From assembly GCA_028293055.1 (NCBI GenBank), contig JAQGLD010000108.1, positions 1 to 7,799 of the forward strand: a DNA stretch of 7,799 nucleotides. Reading direction: 5' to 3'. The notes under the pieces are model-generated. The model ran no database searches. It saw nothing but the letters and a program-made list of their open reading frames with translations, and was not told the DNA's origin. The stretch comes from Alphaproteobacteria bacterium. Its GTDB lineage: Bacteria > Pseudomonadota > Alphaproteobacteria > Sphingomonadales > Sphingomonadaceae. Positions within the stretch are counted from its first letter, which is position 1, and every line of letters begins with the position of its first letter. Positions 5,390 to 7,799 of the stretch are shown in pieces. A program made the translations under genes and the position numbers.

Positions 5390-5614
5390 ATGAGCCCCGA
5401 CTTGCGCAACTCGATCTCACTTTGGATAGGCGGGGTGGCCTATTTCGGCGTGTTCTGGGCGAGCCTTCATTTCAATCTTTTTCGCGACGCTGATAGATGG
5501 TCCGGCGTCATCCTCGGCATCCTCGGCATCCTAGGCATCCTCGGCGTCATACAGCTCCTGTGGGGCCTTTGGCAGCGTCGCGCGTCGAACCCTGCGAATC
5601 CGAACCGCCTTTAG
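5390..5614 (+). CDS. Small two-helix membrane protein, hypothetical (74 residues)
   Basis: Two hydrophobic segments are visible: about residues 8-30 (SISLWIGGVAYFGVFW) and 38-60 (the VILGILG... stretch into LLWGLW), separated by a short charged loop (RDADRW) and followed by a basic, polar tail (QRRASNPANPNRL). Charge balance suggests a hairpin in the inner membrane with the Arg-rich C-terminus in the cytoplasm. The second helix is built partly from four exact Ile-Leu-Gly repeats (residues 41-52) coded by a 9-bp tandem repeat. Start chosen by the AGGAG site. The next gene begins 9 nt after its stop, with AGGG of its putative RBS overlapping this stop codon, so the two are probably cotranscribed. 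Family not recognised. Confidence 0.75.
   Translation: MSPDLRNSISLWIGGVAYFGVFWASLHFNLFRDADRWSGVILGILGILGILGVIQLLWGLWQRRASNPANPNRL
5510..5545 (+). repeat. 9-bp tandem repeat, four copies, inside the small membrane protein gene
   Basis: The unit ATCCTCGGC occurs four times head to tail; copy three has A for C at 5533 (CTA instead of CTC), a silent change. It encodes Ile-Leu-Gly four times in the second transmembrane helix. As the unit is a multiple of three, slippage would change helix length by three residues without breaking the frame. Confidence 0.9.
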
Positions 5615-5623
5615 GGCCGCTTC

Positions 5624-5836
5624 ATGACCTATGAGGAAGCCCAGCAGATCGCGATCGACGCCGGCGCGCTGGAGCCGCAGGGGATGAAGGAGCGGATCGC
5701 CGCCGGCATCCAGGCCAACAACAACTGGTCCTTCCGCTGGAGCGATACGCCGCGCGCGCAGGGCCGGCTCCGCGCCTGGACCGAGGCGGCCCTGAACGGC
5801 GTGCCGGCGCATGAGCTGAAGCGGCGGATCGGCTAG
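5624..5836 (+). CDS. Hypothetical protein (70 residues)
   Basis: The start ATG lies 9 nt after the previous stop, with AGGG (5613-5616) about 7 nt upstream. The product is soluble, with no signal or membrane segment: an N-terminal helix-like stretch (MTYEEAQQIAIDAGAL), a middle with Asn and Trp (IQANNNWSFRWSD), and a basic C-terminal helix (LRAWTEAALNGV, HELKRRIG). Charges are balanced overall. I do not recognise the family. Tight spacing behind the membrane protein and coding-like GC bias at third positions support a real gene, probably in a two-gene unit; function unknown. Confidence 0.7.
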   Translation: MTYEEAQQIAIDAGALEPQGMKERIAAGIQANNNWSFRWSDTPRAQGRLRAWTEAALNGVPAHELKRRIG

Positions 5837-5844
5837 AGCGGCAT

Positions 5845-5867
5845 GCGCTGAAGCAAGCGTCCAGCGC
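5845..5867. terminator. Weak hairpin in the convergent gap
   Basis: GCGCTG (5845-5850) pairs with CAGCGC (5862-5867) across an 11-nt loop, 9 nt after the stop of the 70-residue gene. There is no T-run, so intrinsic termination is doubtful; the position fits an end-of-transcript structure. Confidence 0.3.
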
Positions 5868-5910
5868 GCCCGCTCCGCGACGCGCCTGGGTCCCGGTGAA
5901 GACGCTATCC

Positions 5911-5926
5911 CGCCGGCGCGCCGGCG
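5911..5926. terminator. Perfect 16-bp GC palindrome between convergent genes
   Basis: CGCCGGCGCGCCGGCG is a perfect palindrome 17 nt beyond the stop of the minus-strand dehydrogenase gene. It could serve as a stem for both converging transcripts, though neither side has a T-run. Short GC palindromes also arise by chance in DNA of this composition. Confidence 0.35.
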
Positions 5927-5942
5927 CGAAGCCCGCTTGGCC

Positions 5943-7283
5943 TCAGCCCGCCTTGCTCACCCGCCACACGACATTGCCGGAATCGTCGGCGACCAGCAGA
6001 GCGCCGAACCGGTCGCTCGCCACTCCGACCGGCCGGCCGTGGGTTTTTCCGTCGCCGGTAAGGAAGCCGGTCAGGAAGTCCTGCGCCATGCCGCTCGGGC
6101 GGCCGTTGGCGAAGGGGACGAAGGCCACCTTGTAGCCGTTGAACTCGTCGCGGTCCCAGCTGCCATGCTCGCCGATGAAGGCACCGCCGCGATATTGGGG
6201 GGGAAGGTTGGTGCCGGTGTAGAAGGTGAGGCCGAGCGCGGCGACATGCGAGCTGAGCGCATAATCGGGCGGGATCGCCTTGGCGACCATGTCGGGCCGT
6301 TGCGGGTGAACCCTCGGATCCACATGCCGGCCGTAATAGGAATAGGGCCAGCCGTAGAAGCCGCCGTCGCGCACCGAGGTCAGGTAATCGGGGACGAGGT
6401 TCGGCCCGAGCTCGTCGCGTTCGTTGACCACCACCCACAGAGTGTTCGTGCCCGGATAGAAATTGGGGCTGTTGGGATTGCGCAGTCCGCCGGCGAACTG
6501 GCGGGCGCGGCCGGTGGCGCGGTCTATCTCCCACACCGCGGCGCGGCCATGCTCGGCCTCGAAGCCGTTCTCGACGATGTTCGAGTTCGACCCTACCGTC
6601 GCAAAGAGCGTCTTGCCGTCGGGACTCAGCGTCAGGCTCTTGGTCCAGTGATGGTCGATCGGGCCCCCGGGGAGCGAGGTCAGCAAGGTCGGCGGAGCGG
6701 TGATCCGGGTCTGGCCAGGAACGAACGGATAGCGCAGGATTCCGTCGGTCGCCGCGACATAGAGATAATTGTCGGCGAAGACGATCCCGAACGGCGAGAA
6801 GAGATGGTCGAGCAGCACCGTGCGCACTTCGGGGACGCCGTCGCCATCGGAGTCGCGCAGCAGGGTGACCCGGTTGCTTTCGCCGCTGGCGCCGGGACCG
6901 CTTTGGACGGTCGCGCGCTTCTCGACCCAGGCGACGATCGGGCTCTTCGGTCTAAGGATCGGATCGAGGCCAGGGCCCTGCGATTCGACCACCAGGATGT
7001 CGCCATTAGGGAGCAAAGCGATGTTGCGGGGATGGTTGAGATTGCGCGCAAGCGCCTGGACCTGGAGGCCCGGCGGCGCGGTGGGATGCTCGCCCGGAGC
7101 CCAGCCGATCACCTTGGCGACGCGCATCGGCGGGACCAGATACTGGTTCGGCTCGGGAAGGACCGGGTTGGCGCCGATCTGGCTGCGCGGGTCGAAGCCC
7201 TTGCCGCCGTCGCCGCAGCCGGCGAGCGCGACGGTCGAAGCCAGGGTCAGCGAAGCGATCGCGCGCTTGAACGAAAAGCTCAT
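5943..7283 (-). CDS. Glucose/sorbosone dehydrogenase-family beta-propeller lipoprotein (probably PQQ-dependent)
   Basis: The 446-residue product belongs to the soluble glucose/L-sorbosone dehydrogenase group, six-bladed propellers that oxidise sugars or aldoses, typically with PQQ, in the periplasm. Seen: a lipoprotein signal (KRAIASLTLASTVALAGC, lipobox LAGC, Cys23), so it should be membrane-anchored; NLNHPRNIALLPNGDILVVES (81-101, in parts a blade motif); an Asp-rich calcium-type loop DSDGDG at 144-149; DHHW (His211/His212), where the family's catalytic His lies, before SLTLSPDG; GLRNP (Arg268-Asn269), matching the Arg-Asn that contacts PQQ in the Acinetobacter enzyme; GGFYGWPYSYYG; GEHGSWDR; and a closing GRPVGVASDRFGALLVAD. 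The start is fixed by the signal peptide, a GGGGA site (7291-7295) and the 4-bp ATGA overlap with the upstream DUF2231 gene, implying coupled translation. Family confident; substrate and cofactor inferred. Confidence 0.92.
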   Translation of the reverse strand: MSFSFKRAIASLTLASTVALAGCGDGGKGFDPRSQIGANPVLPEPNQYLVPPMRVAKVIGWAPGEHPTAPPGLQVQALARNLNHPRNIALLPNGDILVVESQGPGLDPILRPKSPIVAWVEKRATVQSGPGASGESNRVTLLRDSDGDGVPEVRTVLLDHLFSPFGIVFADNYLYVAATDGILRYPFVPGQTRITAPPTLLTSLPGGPIDHHWTKSLTLSPDGKTLFATVGSNSNIVENGFEAEHGRAAVWEIDRATGRARQFAGGLRNPNSPNFYPGTNTLWVVVNERDELGPNLVPDYLTSVRDGGFYGWPYSYYGRHVDPRVHPQRPDMVAKAIPPDYALSSHVAALGLTFYTGTNLPPQYRGGAFIGEHGSWDRDEFNGYKVAFVPFANGRPSGMAQDFLTGFLTGDGKTHGRPVGVASDRFGALLVADDSGNVVWRVSKAG

Positions 7284-7759
7284 CGCGAAATCCCCACTCT
7301 GTGCTTGTACACAAGGCTGCCGCCGAGCCAGCCGCTCACGCCGAGCAGCAGAACCGAGACGATCGACAAGGTGATCCCGGTCGGCACGACGGAGGTCCAG
7401 CCATCGCGGCTGTGGACGAAGGCGTTGAACAGCTCGAGGATCATCACAATGATGTTGATCAGCATGTGCGGCAGCGCCGGCCGTGCAGCGCGCACCCGGC
7501 GGTCGCCGAAGAAATCGGTGAGGCCTGCAAGCGCTGCGAGGCCGCCCATCACCAGCCCCGCGGTGATCAGCCACACCGAGAAATTGACCCACTGCACATT
7601 CGCGGACTGGGTGTAGGCGATGTCCGTGATCAGGGCCCCGATGAAGCAGGTGATCGGGAAGGGGACGAGCATCGGGTGGATCGGGTGGCCGAAGATGGAA
7701 GCGGTGGACTTCGGGTTCGCCCGATCCGTATCGGATGGGGGTACGGGTTCGCTGTTCAT
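7280..7759 (-). CDS. DUF2231-type integral membrane protein
   Basis: The 159-residue product has four hydrophobic segments (about 29-50, 57-84, 97-115, 126-150) behind a polar 22-residue N-terminus. The family hallmark GHPIHP (residues 24-29) leads into helix 1; LTDFFGD closes helix 2; ALPHMLIN starts helix 3; and GWLGGSLVYKH ends helix 4, all typical of DUF2231. His25, His28, His98 and His116 lie near helix ends and could hold a cofactor such as heme, but that is inference. The gene precedes and overlaps the dehydrogenase lipoprotein by 4 bp (ATGA), the usual sign of a functional pair, so an electron-transfer or anchoring role next to that enzyme is plausible. No good RBS lies within 15 nt of the ATG; the nearest GGGAG is ~20 nt upstream within a hairpin arm, so a leaderless or otherwise controlled start is possible. 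Confidence 0.88.
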   Translation of the reverse strand: MNSEPVPPSDTDRANPKSTASIFGHPIHPMLVPFPITCFIGALITDIAYTQSANVQWVNFSVWLITAGLVMGGLAALAGLTDFFGDRRVRAARPALPHMLINIIVMILELFNAFVHSRDGWTSVVPTGITLSIVSVLLLGVSGWLGGSLVYKHRVGISR

Positions 7760-7761
7760 GC

Positions 7762-7785
7762 GCGGGAAGACGAACCGACTCCCGC
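7762..7785 (-). promoter_or_regulatory. Hairpin just upstream of the DUF2231 start codon
   Basis: GCGGGA and TCCCGC (7762-7767 and 7780-7785) form a 6-bp stem with a 12-nt loop, ending 2 nt before the start codon on the minus strand. The only SD-like GGGAG in the leader lies in this stem. It could limit translation, or be incidental. Confidence 0.25.
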
Positions 7786-7799
7786 CTTGTTCCGACGGC

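Noticed and set aside
5510..5545. Tandem repeat as a CRISPR or origin iteron
   Set aside because: Nine-base units without spacers, inside a coding frame and coding for regular Ile-Leu-Gly.
7284..7592. Upstream in-frame extension of the dehydrogenase
   Set aside because: Overlaps the DUF2231 gene in another frame and would place the lipoprotein signal internally; the ATG at 7283 is clearly the start.
5937..7616. 559-codon plus-strand frame opposite the dehydrogenase operon
   Set aside because: Longest frame in that region but compositionally odd and motif-free; the minus strand gives a lipoprotein signal, propeller motifs and an ATGA-coupled upstream gene.

Overview
The window is GC-rich, has alphaproteobacterial gene content, and reads like a chromosomal segment of a sphingomonad. 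The order-level guess rests on protein style, on a palindromic repeat with a GAGCTTGTCGAG / CTCATCCTGAGTA core of a type I recall as common in Sphingomonas-like genomes, and on weak GC-rich promoters. No plasmid, phage, insertion sequence, CRISPR, tRNA or rRNA signature was seen.

Plus strand, 1-3303: an RNA-maintenance block. It opens with the 3' end of rtcB (RNA 3'-phosphate ligase), followed by a 118-bp imperfect palindrome, then a complete rtcA (RNA 3'-terminal phosphate cyclase). After a ~160-bp gap come a rhodanese-type tRNA U34 hydroxylase (trhO/yceA) and a glutathione S-transferase-like gene whose start lies inside trhO. RtcA makes and RtcB seals special RNA 3' ends, and TrhO modifies the tRNA wobble base, so three of four genes act on RNA and plausibly on tRNA.

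Plus strand, 3354-5836: a 53-residue acidic protein with a hairpin terminator behind it; a secreted M28-type zinc metallopeptidase with its own putative promoter; a 74-residue two-helix membrane protein containing a 9-bp tandem repeat; and a 70-residue protein of unknown function.

Minus strand, 7759-5943: a two-gene operon with a 4-bp ATGA overlap. A DUF2231-type four-helix membrane protein comes first, then a glucose/sorbosone dehydrogenase-family beta-propeller lipoprotein. It converges on the plus-strand genes at a short GC-rich palindromic gap (5837-5942).

The most unusual thing seen is at the rtcB/rtcA junction. RtcB normally ends at a conserved Lys-Gly whose Lys contacts GMP in the active site. 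Here that Lys-Gly is followed by AAG rather than a stop, and the frame stays open through the palindromic repeat and for 719 nt across rtcA in another frame, ending at 1239. This is either a real stop-loss or a base error in the sequence. I see no clearly new multi-gene system; the membrane-protein/dehydrogenase pair and the trhO-GST coupling are the best candidates for under-described partnerships.
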